Origin: Verrucomicrobiaceae bacterium
GTDB taxonomy: Bacteria > Verrucomicrobiota > Verrucomicrobiia > Verrucomicrobiales > Verrucomicrobiaceae
Assembly: GCA_016795485.1 (NCBI GenBank)
Contig: JAEUHM010000021.1
Coordinates: 185,923-249,922 of the forward strand
DNA: 64,000 nt
Direction of reading: 5' to 3'
In this document: one piece after another, positions 10,391-18,444 of the stretch
How positions within the stretch are numbered: position 1 is the first letter of the stretch
How the letters are laid out: the number at the start of each line of letters is the position of its first letter
Notes under the pieces: model-generated
What the model was told of the DNA's origin: nothing
Databases searched by the model: none
Seen by the model: only the letters and a program-made list of their open reading frames with translations
Made by a program: the position numbers and the translations under genes

Positions 10391-11413
10391 ATGCCAAAAT
10401 ACAAACTCGAATACATCTGGCTAGACGGCTATCAGCCCGTGGCCAACCTGCGCTCCAAGACGCAGATCAAGGAGTTCGCCTCCTTTCCAAAACTTGAAGA
10501 ACTTCCTTGGTGGGGCTTTGACGGCAGCTCTACTCAGCAGGCTCCTGGCGATAAGTCAGACTGCATGTTGAAGCCTGTAGCCGTGTATCCTGACAGCACT
10601 CGCAAGAACGGCGTCCTCGTCATGTGCGAGGTTTACAACAGCGACAAGACTACCCCGCACATCTCCAACACCCGGGCCGGCATTCCTGATGATGCTGACG
10701 CTTGGTTCGGCTTCGAGCAAGAGTATTTCCTTTATCAAGATGGGCGTCCTCTTGGCTTCCCAGACAACGGTTATCCCGCTCCACAAGGACCTTATTACAC
10801 TGGCGTTGGCTACAAGAACGTTGGTGACATCGCTCGCCAAATCGTTGAGGAGCATCTCGACATCTGCCTTGATGCGGGCATCAACCATGAAGGCATCAAT
10901 GCTGAGGTGGCCAAGGGCCAGTGGGAGTTCCAAATCTTCGGCAAGGGCAGCAAGAACTGCGCTGACCAAGTTTGGGTAGCTCGCTACATTCTGCTTCGTC
11001 TCTGTGAAAAGTATGGCATCGACGTCGAGTGGCATTGCAAGCCGCTGGGTAAAGATGCTGACTGGAACGGCTCCGGTATGCACTGCAACTTCTCTACGAA
11101 GCACCTCCGTGAAGTTGGTGGAGAGGCGTATTTCAAAGCCCTCATGGGTGCCTTTGAGAAGTACTGCAACGAGCACATCGCCGTCTACGGACCAGATAAC
11201 CACATGCGCCTTACCGGTTTGCACGAAACAATGTCCATCGACCAATTTGGTTGGGGCGTTGCTGACCGCGGTAAGTCTATTCGTGTTCCCCACAGCTTTG
11301 TTGCCAATGGCTACAAGGGTTACCTCGAAGATCGCCGCCCGAACAGCCAAGGCGATCCTTACGCCATTGCCGGCCGCGTGCTGAAGACGATCGCCACTGT
11401 GCCGACCGCCTAA
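10391..11413 (+). CDS. glnII: Glutamine synthetase type II (eukaryote-like GSII)
   Basis: 340 residues, the short GSII length rather than the ~470 of GSI. It begins KYKLEYIWLDGYQPVANLRSK and has FDGSSTQQAPGDKSD, which resembles the plant and Rhizobium/Frankia GlnII signature. The catalytic regions include FGFEQEYFL (metal-binding Glu), the ATP region KPLGKDADWNGSGMHCNFS, NHMRLTGLHETMSIDQFGWG and the C-terminal YLEDRRPNSQGDPY. It makes glutamine from glutamate, ammonia and ATP in the cytoplasm. The adenylylation loop of GSI enzymes is absent, so transcription is the likely level of control, in agreement with the sigma-54-like promoter upstream. A strong terminator follows. Confidence 0.93.
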   Translation: MPKYKLEYIWLDGYQPVANLRSKTQIKEFASFPKLEELPWWGFDGSSTQQAPGDKSDCMLKPVAVYPDSTRKNGVLVMCEVYNSDKTTPHISNTRAGIPDDADAWFGFEQEYFLYQDGRPLGFPDNGYPAPQGPYYTGVGYKNVGDIARQIVEEHLDICLDAGINHEGINAEVAKGQWEFQIFGKGSKNCADQVWVARYILLRLCEKYGIDVEWHCKPLGKDADWNGSGMHCNFSTKHLREVGGEAYFKALMGAFEKYCNEHIAVYGPDNHMRLTGLHETMSIDQFGWGVADRGKSIRVPHSFVANGYKGYLEDRRPNSQGDPYAIAGRVLKTIATVPTA

Positions 11414-11448
11414 AGTTATTGCCTTTCAGCTCTTATGCTGAACACAAG

Positions 11449-11484
11449 CGCCACCCGTTTCACGACGGGTGGCGTTCTTTTTTT
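11449..11484 (+). terminator. Rho-independent terminator of glnII
   Basis: A perfect 10-bp stem CGCCACCCGT / ACGGGTGGCG (11449-11458 and 11465-11474) with a six-base loop is followed by TTCTTTTTTT. The descending arm overlaps the stop codon and last codons of the convergent acyltransferase gene. The T-run is only on this strand, so it acts on glnII transcription. Confidence 0.9.
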
Positions 11485-12509
11485 GCGCCTTTATGTTCAA
11501 GCAACCAACAGAGCCAAAGGGTGATGACGAGAACTGTGGCAAAGAGGGAAATGACCATCGGCAACCCACAAGATAGCCCGATACTTTGGGCAAGCGGTTT
11601 CCCTGACCACAAAGGAAGCGAGTAAATGATGATCAAGTGACTCACATATGCGGTCAATGATCGCCTACCGGCCAGCAAAACAAGACGCTGAGCACTTGGG
11701 CCCCCGATACGCTCCACCCAAGGCCAAGCACCTGTCAAAGTGCCAGCAAACATGAGTACCCAGCCAAGTCTTTGAAGGAAGAAGGTCAATGTGGTAAAGG
11801 CTCCAGGCAATGTTTCCATGCTGACTGCCAAGACGAAGCCTGGTAACAGCCACTGCCAAAGCCACCAATGCCCCTGTTGTCCAAGGGCCTGACGCAGCGC
11901 TCCTGCTATAAATCCTGCCAGCCCAAACGCCACCCAAGGGAATAAAGGAAACAGGCTACCCGATTTTCGATTGAGCATGGCATCGACAACTGTCCAACCT
12001 GTTTGCACTTCATCTAGCGGTTCACGGAAGCCAATGAAGAAGGCCATGAGGAGAAGTGCCAACGCCATGGCCCATTTGCCACATCGCTCCACGAGCATGA
12101 TTACAAATCCGCTCACTGCTAGACATTGCAGTACATCCATCTGTAGCCAAATCCGCCAAGTTTCGTGACCGAAATCCAATCTTGAAAGTGAGTCCCATGG
12201 TGTATGCAGCAGGTAGCCGAGCCCGAGGATTGAAAGCAGTCGAAATACTGCGGGCCGGGCGGGATTACTCCTCCCTAAAGATCTTCCTCGCATCAAACCT
12301 GCCACCCAAAAGAAAGTCGGCGCGATCAGACCGTGATAGAACACCAGTCGATCAAACCATTTCGTCTGCTGCAACTCCGCCGTGAGAAAAGTATTGGCGC
12401 AATGGGTCCACACCATGCCGATAACCGCTAGACCTCTGAGTGCATCCACCCAAAGCTCCCGTGGAGCGGTGGGCTTCTGAATCAACGATTTTGTTTCCAC
12501 CTTAGGCAT
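11460..12509 (-). CDS. Membrane acyltransferase, DUF1624 / heparan-alpha-glucosaminide acetyltransferase-like
   Basis: 349 residues with about ten hydrophobic segments. The N-terminus has the family-like stretch LWVDALRGLAVIGMVWTHCA (residues ~20-40). The loop GLIAPTFFWVAGLMRGRSLG and the late motif GRRSLTAYVSHLIIIYSLPL also fit the DUF1624 / COG2311-COG3503 group. These inner-membrane proteins are thought to transfer acetyl groups to sugars; the substrate here is unknown. The C-terminus is Lys/Arg-rich and its last codons form half of the glnII terminator. The start is placed at ATG 12509, 28 bases from the rlmN stop, which suggests cotranscription after tadA and rlmN. Confidence 0.75.
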   Translation of the reverse strand: MPKVETKSLIQKPTAPRELWVDALRGLAVIGMVWTHCANTFLTAELQQTKWFDRLVFYHGLIAPTFFWVAGLMRGRSLGRSNPARPAVFRLLSILGLGYLLHTPWDSLSRLDFGHETWRIWLQMDVLQCLAVSGFVIMLVERCGKWAMALALLLMAFFIGFREPLDEVQTGWTVVDAMLNRKSGSLFPLFPWVAFGLAGFIAGALRQALGQQGHWWLWQWLLPGFVLAVSMETLPGAFTTLTFFLQRLGWVLMFAGTLTGAWPWVERIGGPSAQRLVLLAGRRSLTAYVSHLIIIYSLPLWSGKPLAQSIGLSCGLPMVISLFATVLVITLWLCWLLEHKGAKKERHPS

Positions 12510-12537
12510 TGCTTATTCTGTAGTCGTATGCCTTCAC

Positions 12538-13593
12538 TCAGGCGACACCAGCAAGTTGGCCACATCCAGCGGCGACATCTATGCCACGTCGTTGCCGCAC
12601 GGTACAAGGGATCCCTTTTTGGAGAATAAGCTCCTGAAATGCTCTCACGGCCCGGCTTTCTGCTGCTCTTCCAGAGTAGCCAGTGGTAGGATTGAGCGGG
12701 ATGAGGTTGATTTGAACATTCATGCCGCTCAACAACTCGGAGAGCCTTCCCGCCTCTTGTGCTGAATCGTTTTCTCCCTCAATCAACGTCCATTCAACAA
12801 AGATGCGGCGCTGAGTCTGAGCGCAGTAGTAGCGACAAGCATCCATGAGTTCTCTAAGTGGCCATTTGCGATTAACTGGAATCAACGCACTCCGCTTTTC
12901 ATCAGTGGCTGCGTGAAGGGAGAGCGCCAAGTGATAAGGTCTGCGCTCGTCTGCCATCCTTCGGATCCCCGGCACCACGCCCACAGTACTAATCGTGATC
13001 CGTGATGGGCCGATGTTGATTCCACGGGTGTCAATGATGATGTCCAACGCCTTCATCACGGCATCGTAGTTATGAAGCGGCTCACCCATGCCCATCAGCA
13101 CTAGGTTACGTAAACCGGTGGCCCAGCGGCGAGCAACTAGCACCTGACCTACCACCTCCCCTGGTGACAGATGGCGTGAAAAACCACCTTGGCCGGTTGC
13201 ACAAAAAACGCATCCCATCGCACAGCCCGCCTGAGTGCTGATGCAAGCGGTCTGCCGTCCATTGTAACGCATGACAACGGTCTCAATCCGACTTCCATCT
13301 TGTAGCCTCAGGAGTAACTTAGTCGTGTGCCCATCAGAAGACTCTACCTCCTGCTCAACTTCCGGTAACTCGCTTGACCATGTGGTGCCAACATGCGTCT
13401 GCAACCAACGCCTCAATGGTGGAAGAAAGCGAGGGTGACCATCTAGCTCAGCGTCTGGGGCTCGCATGAGCACATTCCACAATGCACGAGTGTGAACTTC
13501 GGCAAGCCCATCTGTATCCATGAGCGAACGCAACTCCGCGTAAGAGCAATCGCGCAACAAACGCATGGCAGATGCCGCAGGTGGCAGGCTCAT
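12538..13593 (-). CDS. rlmN: Dual-specificity RNA methyltransferase RlmN (23S rRNA A2503 / tRNA A37 C2-methylation)
   Basis: 351 residues from ATG 13593, which overlaps the tadA stop as ATGA. A much longer frame upstream is only shadow of tadA. The radical-SAM cluster motif is CAMGCVFCATG near residue 128, preceded by RQTACISTQAG, and followed by NLVLMGMGEPLHNYDAVMKA. The C-terminal IPLNPTTGYSGRA and CTVRQRRGIDVAAGCGQLAG carry the conserved catalytic Cys. It methylates carbon 2 of adenosine in 23S rRNA and some tRNAs. Coupling to the tRNA-modifying gene tadA makes functional sense. The length and motifs are standard. Confidence 0.95.
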   Translation of the reverse strand: MSLPPAASAMRLLRDCSYAELRSLMDTDGLAEVHTRALWNVLMRAPDAELDGHPRFLPPLRRWLQTHVGTTWSSELPEVEQEVESSDGHTTKLLLRLQDGSRIETVVMRYNGRQTACISTQAGCAMGCVFCATGQGGFSRHLSPGEVVGQVLVARRWATGLRNLVLMGMGEPLHNYDAVMKALDIIIDTRGINIGPSRITISTVGVVPGIRRMADERRPYHLALSLHAATDEKRSALIPVNRKWPLRELMDACRYYCAQTQRRIFVEWTLIEGENDSAQEAGRLSELLSGMNVQINLIPLNPTTGYSGRAAESRAVRAFQELILQKGIPCTVRQRRGIDVAAGCGQLAGVA

Positions 13594-14123
13594 GAGGACA
13601 ACCCTTTTTTGTGAGGCTCTCCCGAGGCTTTTCTCGCCCGAGCTTCGGCAAAGAACGCCTTCAAAATACCTACCGATTCGTCGGCGAGCACCTCCGGCGT
13701 GATTTCGCACCGATGGTTCAAGTTTGGAGCTTGGAGGAGATTCCAAAAGCCGCCAGCACCGCCACCTTTCGGATCGGGGCATCCAAAAATAACCCGCCGG
13801 ATGCGACAATGCATAATAGCGCCAGCGCACATCGGACAAGGCTCTTTGGTGACGTAGAGGTCGCACTCCGTGAGCCGCCAGTCTTCCATGGCAGCCTCCG
13901 CCTGTGTGAGAGCGAGCATCTCCGCATGAGCCGTTGCGTCCTTGAGTGTTTCCACCTGATTCCAGGAACGTCCTATGATTCTGCCTTCGTGAACGATGAC
14001 CGCGCCGATCGGGACCTCATCCTGACCCGCTGCCTTCTTGGCCAGCCGTAGGGCTTCACGCATGAAATGTTCGTCGTTCTTGGGGTCGATGATTTGGCTA
14101 TCCACGCCGGATGGTGGCTTCAT
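13590..14123 (-). CDS. tadA: tRNA-specific adenosine deaminase TadA
   Basis: The cytidine/adenosine deaminase core shows the zinc motif TAHAEMLALT (His ligand and catalytic Glu) and EPCPMCAGAIMHCRI (two Cys ligands). The fold elements DEVPIGAVIVHEGRIIG are also present. TadA converts A34 to inosine in tRNA-Arg(ACG). The start at 14123 gives 177 residues and keeps the helix HFMREALRLAKKA in frame with a short leader; ATG 14063 (157 residues) is the alternative and would remove little of the fold. The C-terminal Lys-rich tail KASGEPHKKGLSS overlaps rlmN by four bases. The gene is divergent from rpe with about 48 bases between. Confidence 0.93.
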   Translation of the reverse strand: MKPPSGVDSQIIDPKNDEHFMREALRLAKKAAGQDEVPIGAVIVHEGRIIGRSWNQVETLKDATAHAEMLALTQAEAAMEDWRLTECDLYVTKEPCPMCAGAIMHCRIRRVIFGCPDPKGGGAGGFWNLLQAPNLNHRCEITPEVLADESVGILKAFFAEARARKASGEPHKKGLSS

Positions 14124-14171
14124 GCGGGATGCGTTGCAATCCCTAACCTCCTGGACATGGTGGCAGGCGGT

Positions 14172-14849
14172 ATGACCTCCGACAAAACTCCAATCATCAT
14201 CCCGTCTCTGCTGGCGGCCAACTGGGCCAAGGCGGGCGCTGAAGTTCAGCGTGCTGCAGATGCTGGTGCCACGTGGCTTCACTTGGATGTGATGGACGGC
14301 TCTTTCGTGGACAACATCAGCTTCGGCCCGCAGATGATCTCGTCGGTTCGCAAGAACAGTAACCTCTTCTTCGACGTGCACCTGATGATTCACCGTGCGG
14401 ATCACTACTTGGAGCGGTTCGTAAAAGCAGGAGCAGACAACGTCACCATCCATGTTGAGGCAAACTATGAGAGCGATGTGATGCAAACTCTGAAAAGGAT
14501 TCAGTCTTATGGCATCCAGTGTGGGCTTGCCTTGAACCCAGCTACCCCCTTTGAGGCGGCTCTGCCGTATCTTTCCGAGATTGACCTTTTGCTCATTATG
14601 ACCGTGGTACCTGGTTTTGGTGGCCAGCCCTTTATGGAAGCCGAAACCATGCCCAAGCTCGCAGCTGCAGCGGAGTATCGAGACAGATATGGGTTGCGCT
14701 ATCATCTCGAAGTCGATGGCGGTATCTACGCGAACACCGCCCCTATCGCCAGACGCCACGGTGCGAATCTGTTCGTGTGTGGCACCTCAGCTTTTGGTCC
14801 ACCAGATATGGCAGCGGCCATGGCCGAACTCCAGGCCGCAGTGGCATGA
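14172..14849 (+). CDS. rpe: Ribulose-phosphate 3-epimerase
   Basis: 225 residues from ATG 14172. The TIM barrel starts with IIIPSLLAANWAKAGAEV and continues with WLHLDVMDGSFVDNISFGP (metal-binding His and Asp), FDVHLMIHRADHYLERF, and VVPGFGGQPFMEA. The last part has LEVDGGIYANTA, carrying the second catalytic Asp. It interconverts ribulose-5-phosphate and xylulose-5-phosphate. It opens a run of genes with overlapping start and stop codons (rpe, cupin, hydrolase), then two sugar-acid catabolism genes. The family's usual length is 215-230. Confidence 0.94.
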   Translation: MTSDKTPIIIPSLLAANWAKAGAEVQRAADAGATWLHLDVMDGSFVDNISFGPQMISSVRKNSNLFFDVHLMIHRADHYLERFVKAGADNVTIHVEANYESDVMQTLKRIQSYGIQCGLALNPATPFEAALPYLSEIDLLLIMTVVPGFGGQPFMEAETMPKLAAAAEYRDRYGLRYHLEVDGGIYANTAPIARRHGANLFVCGTSAFGPPDMAAAMAELQAAVA

Positions 14850-15223
14850 GTGACATCCTGCATGTTCAGGCGGGCGAGAAACAGAAGCTCGGACCGTACG
14901 AAATTGAATCACTCATCCCTGAAGAGCAGGAGAAGGCTGGAACTGCGTATCGCGTACGCATTGAGCCGAACTCCATCACCAGCATAAGCTTCCACAAAAT
15001 CGCCGAGGAGTTCTACTACGTGCTGAGTGGCTCCGGCATGGCAGTATTAAATGGTGTCCGCCATGAGTTGAAGGCTGGAGATTTTTTGCGCCTTCCCCCT
15101 GGCACAACGCATGGGTTTGAGACTGGGACTGAGGCTTTGGAGATGCTTGATATTCATTTTCCAGGTTCTCGGCCAAACCGAGACGTCTACTTTGTGGGTG
15201 AAAAGCCAGAGGGATTCTCATGA
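14846..15223 (+). CDS. Cupin-domain protein (mannose-6-phosphate isomerase type II-like)
   Basis: 125 residues, starting at an ATGA overlap with rpe and ending in an ATGA overlap with the next gene. A single double-stranded beta-helix covers residues ~30-115. Cupin motif 1 is degenerate, in KIAEEFYYVLSGSGMAVLNG; motif 2 is GDFLRLPPGTTHGFETG with one clear His. Small cupins like this often act as sugar or sugar-acid isomerases or as binding proteins. Its location in a pentose/sugar-acid operon agrees with that, but no specific reaction can be assigned. Metal binding may be weak because only part of the usual His-His-Glu-His set is visible. Confidence 0.78.
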   Translation: MSDILHVQAGEKQKLGPYEIESLIPEEQEKAGTAYRVRIEPNSITSISFHKIAEEFYYVLSGSGMAVLNGVRHELKAGDFLRLPPGTTHGFETGTEALEMLDIHFPGSRPNRDVYFVGEKPEGFS

Positions 15224-16023
15224 ACTTGATCCTGGCGGCACTTTTGGCGGCACAAGTCGCCAATCTCAATGACATCCCACCAGACCTAGTCGTGCCGAGA
15301 ATAGAGAGGTTAGCTCCGGCAGCGGGAGTCCGTGCTCAAGTTCAATCTCATCAGGTCTATCTTCCTTCCGACTGGCAGCAGGATAGATCCTGGCCAGTTC
15401 TGGTGGAGTTTCCGGGGAATGGAGGATTCAAAAACAAGCTGGGAGATGTGAGTGACGGAACGCCAGATGGCTGTGTGCTCGGTTATGGCTTGAGTGCGGG
15501 AAAAGGCTTCATTTGGCTGACCTTGCCATTCGTCAATCAAGACGGATCCACCTCCACGAAGTGGTGGGGTGACGTTGAGGCCACCAAGAACTACTGCATT
15601 TCTGCGGTGAATGAGGTGTGCCAAAAGTGGGGAGGGGATTCCAAGCGGGTAGTGCTGCTCGGCTTCTCTCGTGGTGCGATTGCTTGCAACTACATCGGTC
15701 TGCACGACGACAAGATCAGCAGCTTATGGTGTGGAATGTTTTGTCACAGCCATTACGACGGAGTGCGAGAGTCTTGGGGGTATCCCGGAGCCGATCGCGT
15801 ATCCGCCATGACCCGCCTGAAGCGGCTTGCAGGCCGCCCCCAGTGGATTAGCCATGAGGGCAGCGCAACAGAGACCAGAAAGTGGCTGGAGAGTACAGGA
15901 TTAACCGGAGATTGGACCTTCCACGACCTCCCGTTTCCCAATCACAGCGCGGGATGGGTGCTCCGGGAGACTGATTCCCGCAGGCTGGCGAGGGAGTGGC
16001 TGAGAGCCCTTGTCATCCGCTGA
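15220..16023 (+). CDS. Predicted secreted alpha/beta hydrolase (esterase-like)
   Basis: 267 residues. The N-terminus MNLILAALLAAQVANLND is a short signal peptide. The nucleophile elbow is GFSRGAIACNYI (Ser near residue 150), preceded by the oxyanion-type strand PVLVEFPGNGG. A late His in PFPNHSAGW could complete the triad. The arrangement recalls PHB-depolymerase/LpqC-type and feruloyl-esterase-like hydrolases, but the substrate is not readable. It may release sugar acids or aromatic esters from plant or algal polymers for the downstream enzymes; this is inference from the operon. It is coupled to the cupin gene by ATGA. Confidence 0.75.
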   Translation: MNLILAALLAAQVANLNDIPPDLVVPRIERLAPAAGVRAQVQSHQVYLPSDWQQDRSWPVLVEFPGNGGFKNKLGDVSDGTPDGCVLGYGLSAGKGFIWLTLPFVNQDGSTSTKWWGDVEATKNYCISAVNEVCQKWGGDSKRVVLLGFSRGAIACNYIGLHDDKISSLWCGMFCHSHYDGVRESWGYPGADRVSAMTRLKRLAGRPQWISHEGSATETRKWLESTGLTGDWTFHDLPFPNHSAGWVLRETDSRRLAREWLRALVIR

Positions 16024-16042
16024 CTGCTTGCCAACATGCGGT

Positions 16043-17626
16043 ATGACCTTGCATGGCAAACATCTCATTTCTGGCAAACTCGTTGAAAGTTCCGGCGCAT
16101 TCTTCAGTGCTCAAAATCCCAGCACAGGCGAGACTCTCCAGCCTGCGTTTCATGAGGGCGGCGAGCCTGAAGTAGATGCGGCATTGAAAGTGGCGGACAG
16201 TGCCTTTGATGCACTTCGTTCGGCATCAGTAGAAACTCGGGCAAGGCTTTTGGAGGTGCTTGCTGACAAGATTATGGCCCTGGGTGATGATTTGCTCAAT
16301 CGTGCGCACGCTGAGACTGCCCTCCCTATGGCGAGACTCCAGGGAGAGCGTGGCCGTGCCATTGGCCAGTGTAAGCTCTTCGCCAACCTTATTCGCGAGG
16401 GTTCGTGGGCTCTTCCATGCATCGACCACGCTATCCCGGACCGTCAACCGCTGCCCAAGCCTGATGTCCGCCGCGTGATGCAGCCGATTGGTCCTGTGGT
16501 GGTCTTCGGAGCCAGTAACTTTCCATTCGCCATCGGAGCAGTAGGCACTGATACCGTTTGCGCGTTGGCCGCCGGCTGTAGCGTTGTGGTCAAGGGACAT
16601 CCAGCTCATCCAGGCACGTGCGAGTTACTGGCAGGTGCCGTCTTTGCGGCGCTTGACGAGGTGGGACTTCCATCTGGCTGCTTTTCGCTGGTCCATGGTC
16701 ATTCCAATGAACTCGGAGCAGCGCTTGTCACACATCCACTCACTCAAGCCGTAGCATTCACGGGATCACTCAAAGGCGGGCGGGCATTGTTCGACCTTGC
16801 GTGCAGGCGCCCGGTTCCGATTCCGTTTTATGGTGAAATGGGAAGCGTCAACCCCGTGTTCCTTTTGCCTGGCGCTCTCTCACAAAGAGCGTCTCAAATC
16901 GCTGAGAACTATGTCGGGAGCGTCACGATGGGGGTGGGTCAGTTCTGCACCAATCCAGCGGTCGTGATTGGGGCCAAAGGAGCTAATCTGGAGACTTTTG
17001 TGCAATCTGCGGCAGACGCAGCAGCCAAGTGGGCACCTTCCACCATGCTACACGCAGGTATTTGCAAGGCTTACGATGATGGAACGAAATCCATCTCCTC
17101 TACTCCTGGCCTTTCTGTGGCTGCAAAGTCACTCGCTGAGGCCTCCCCCGCTGCCAGTCAGGCAGCGTGCATCATTTACCGGACTGAGTTGGATAACTTG
17201 CAGTCTCATGATCACCTCCAGCACGAAGTATTTGGGCCGTGTTCCATTGTTGCCACGTGCAGCGGAAAGGAAGAAATGCTGAACTTCGCCAGTCAGCTTC
17301 AAGGCCAACTAACGGCTACCATTCATGGGACGGAAGAGGATCTAAAGGAGTATGCCGACCTAGTGCGCATTCTGGAGAGAAAGGTGGGCCGTATCATCTT
17401 CAATGGTTTCCCTACTGGCATCGAAGTTTGCCCTTCCATGCATCACGGCGGCCCCTATCCTGCGGCCACCCACAGCTTCTTCACCAGCATCGGCACTGGC
17501 AGCATTTACCGTTTTGTCCGCCCCGTGTGCTATCAAGGCTTCCCTGACAGTGAACTCCCAGAGGCCATTCGAGAAACCAATCCTTCAGGTTCCATTCGTA
17601 ACATCGACGGTCAGCTTACTCGTTAA
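16043..17626 (+). CDS. NADP-type aldehyde dehydrogenase, 2-oxoglutarate semialdehyde dehydrogenase family
   Basis: 527 residues from ATG 16043; an in-frame TTG at 16010 would overlap the previous gene. The Rossmann region [20 protein letters not shown] and [17 protein letters not shown] are the signature of the KGSADH subgroup, not of ordinary ALDHs. The catalytic Glu lies in [14 protein letters not shown] and the catalytic Cys in [11 protein letters not shown]. These enzymes oxidise 2-oxoglutarate semialdehyde to 2-oxoglutarate at the end of pentose, hexarate or hydroxyproline oxidation. Its immediate partner is an FAH-family protein like 2-keto-3-deoxy-pentonate dehydratase, so a Weimberg-type route is likely. 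Confidence 0.88.
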   Translation: MTLHGKHLISGKLVESSGAFFSAQNPSTGETLQPAFHEGGEPEVDAALKVADSAFDALRSASVETRARLLEVLADKIMALGDDLLNRAHAETALPMARLQGERGRAIGQCKLFANLIREGSWALPCIDHAIPDRQPLPKPDVRRVMQPIGPVVVFGASNFPFAIGAVGTDTVCALAAGCSVVVKGHPAHPGTCELLAGAVFAALDEVGLPSGCFSLVHGHSNELGAALVTHPLTQAVAFTGSLKGGRALFDLACRRPVPIPFYGEMGSVNPVFLLPGALSQRASQIAENYVGSVTMGVGQFCTNPAVVIGAKGANLETFVQSAADAAAKWAPSTMLHAGICKAYDDGTKSISSTPGLSVAAKSLAEASPAASQAACIIYRTELDNLQSHDHLQHEVFGPCSIVATCSGKEEMLNFASQLQGQLTATIHGTEEDLKEYADLVRILERKVGRIIFNGFPTGIEVCPSMHHGGPYPAATHSFFTSIGTGSIYRFVRPVCYQGFPDSELPEAIRETNPSGSIRNIDGQLTR

Positions 17627-17631
17627 CACCC

Positions 17632-18444
17632 ATGCATTTGTATCGTACCTCCAATGGCCCAGTATTGAAGCGCAGTGACGCCTTTCTTCTGCTTTCAGAC
17701 CACTGGGATCAACTGATCATCCGCGATGATTTGCCAAGCTATCTTGCCACAGTTCAAGGCGAGCCAACTTCGGCTCCTGAAGCGCCTTTGTCTCCATGCA
17801 CCTCCCAGGAAGTGTGGGCCGCGGGCGTCACCTACTTCCGCAGTCGTACGGCTCGCATGGAGGAGTCCAAAGATGCAGGTGGCGGCAGCTTCTATGACCG
17901 AGTTTACGCAGCCGAACGTCCCGAGATCTTTTTCAAAGCCACTCCCCAGCGCGTTGCTGCCCCCGGAGCTGCCATGCACCTTCGGCGAGACTCTAAGTGG
18001 ATGGTGCCAGAGCCTGAAATGACTCTCGTCATCAGTGCGGGCGGGAAACTGATCGGCACGACCGTGGGAAATGACCTCTCTTGTCGCGATATCGAAGGTG
18101 AGAATCCGCTCTACTTGCCTCAAGCCAAGTGTTTTCGACTCAGTGCAGCACTCGGCCCATGCATTCGGGTGTCGGCAGAGCCGCTCTCGAGTGAGACAGC
18201 CATTCATCTTCAGATTCTGCGTTCTGGAGTCACCGCCTTTGAAGGTCAGACAACTCTTGCCCAACTCAAACGTACGCCTGCGGAGTTGATTGCATTCCTC
18301 TATCGAGACAACGATTTTCCGCAGGGTGCTTTCCTCATGACTGGCACAGGCATCGTACCACCTGACGACTTCACCCTTCAGCCGGGTGATGAGGTTCGCA
18401 TCTCCATCGACGACATCGGCACTCTGAGCAACCTTATGGCTTAG
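17632..18444 (+). CDS. Fumarylacetoacetate hydrolase family protein, possible 2-keto-3-deoxy-sugar-acid dehydratase
   Basis: 270 residues, five bases after the dehydrogenase gene. The FAH catalytic domain covers residues ~60-268. It includes [19 protein letters not shown] and [16 protein letters not shown], the metal-binding region [16 protein letters not shown], and [20 protein letters not shown]. The GVTY(F)RSRxARMEES motif resembles, from memory, Caulobacter XylX-type 2-keto-3-deoxy-xylonate dehydratases. With the semialdehyde dehydrogenase next door, dehydration of a 2-keto-3-deoxy-pentonate to 2-oxoglutarate semialdehyde is the best guess. A hydrolase of a diketo-sugar acid remains possible. 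The last 11 bases overlap the convergent AsmA-like gene. Confidence 0.82.
   Translation: MHLYRTSNGPVLKRSDAFLLLSDHWDQLIIRDDLPSYLATVQGEPTSAPEAPLSPCTSQEVWAAGVTYFRSRTARMEESKDAGGGSFYDRVYAAERPEIFFKATPQRVAAPGAAMHLRRDSKWMVPEPEMTLVISAGGKLIGTTVGNDLSCRDIEGENPLYLPQAKCFRLSAALGPCIRVSAEPLSSETAIHLQILRSGVTAFEGQTTLAQLKRTPAELIAFLYRDNDFPQGAFLMTGTGIVPPDDFTLQPGDEVRISIDDIGTLSNLMA

Noticed and set aside
10556..11350. A 264-codon minus-strand frame inside glnII
   Set aside because: Antisense shadow of the glutamine synthetase, whose motifs are complete.
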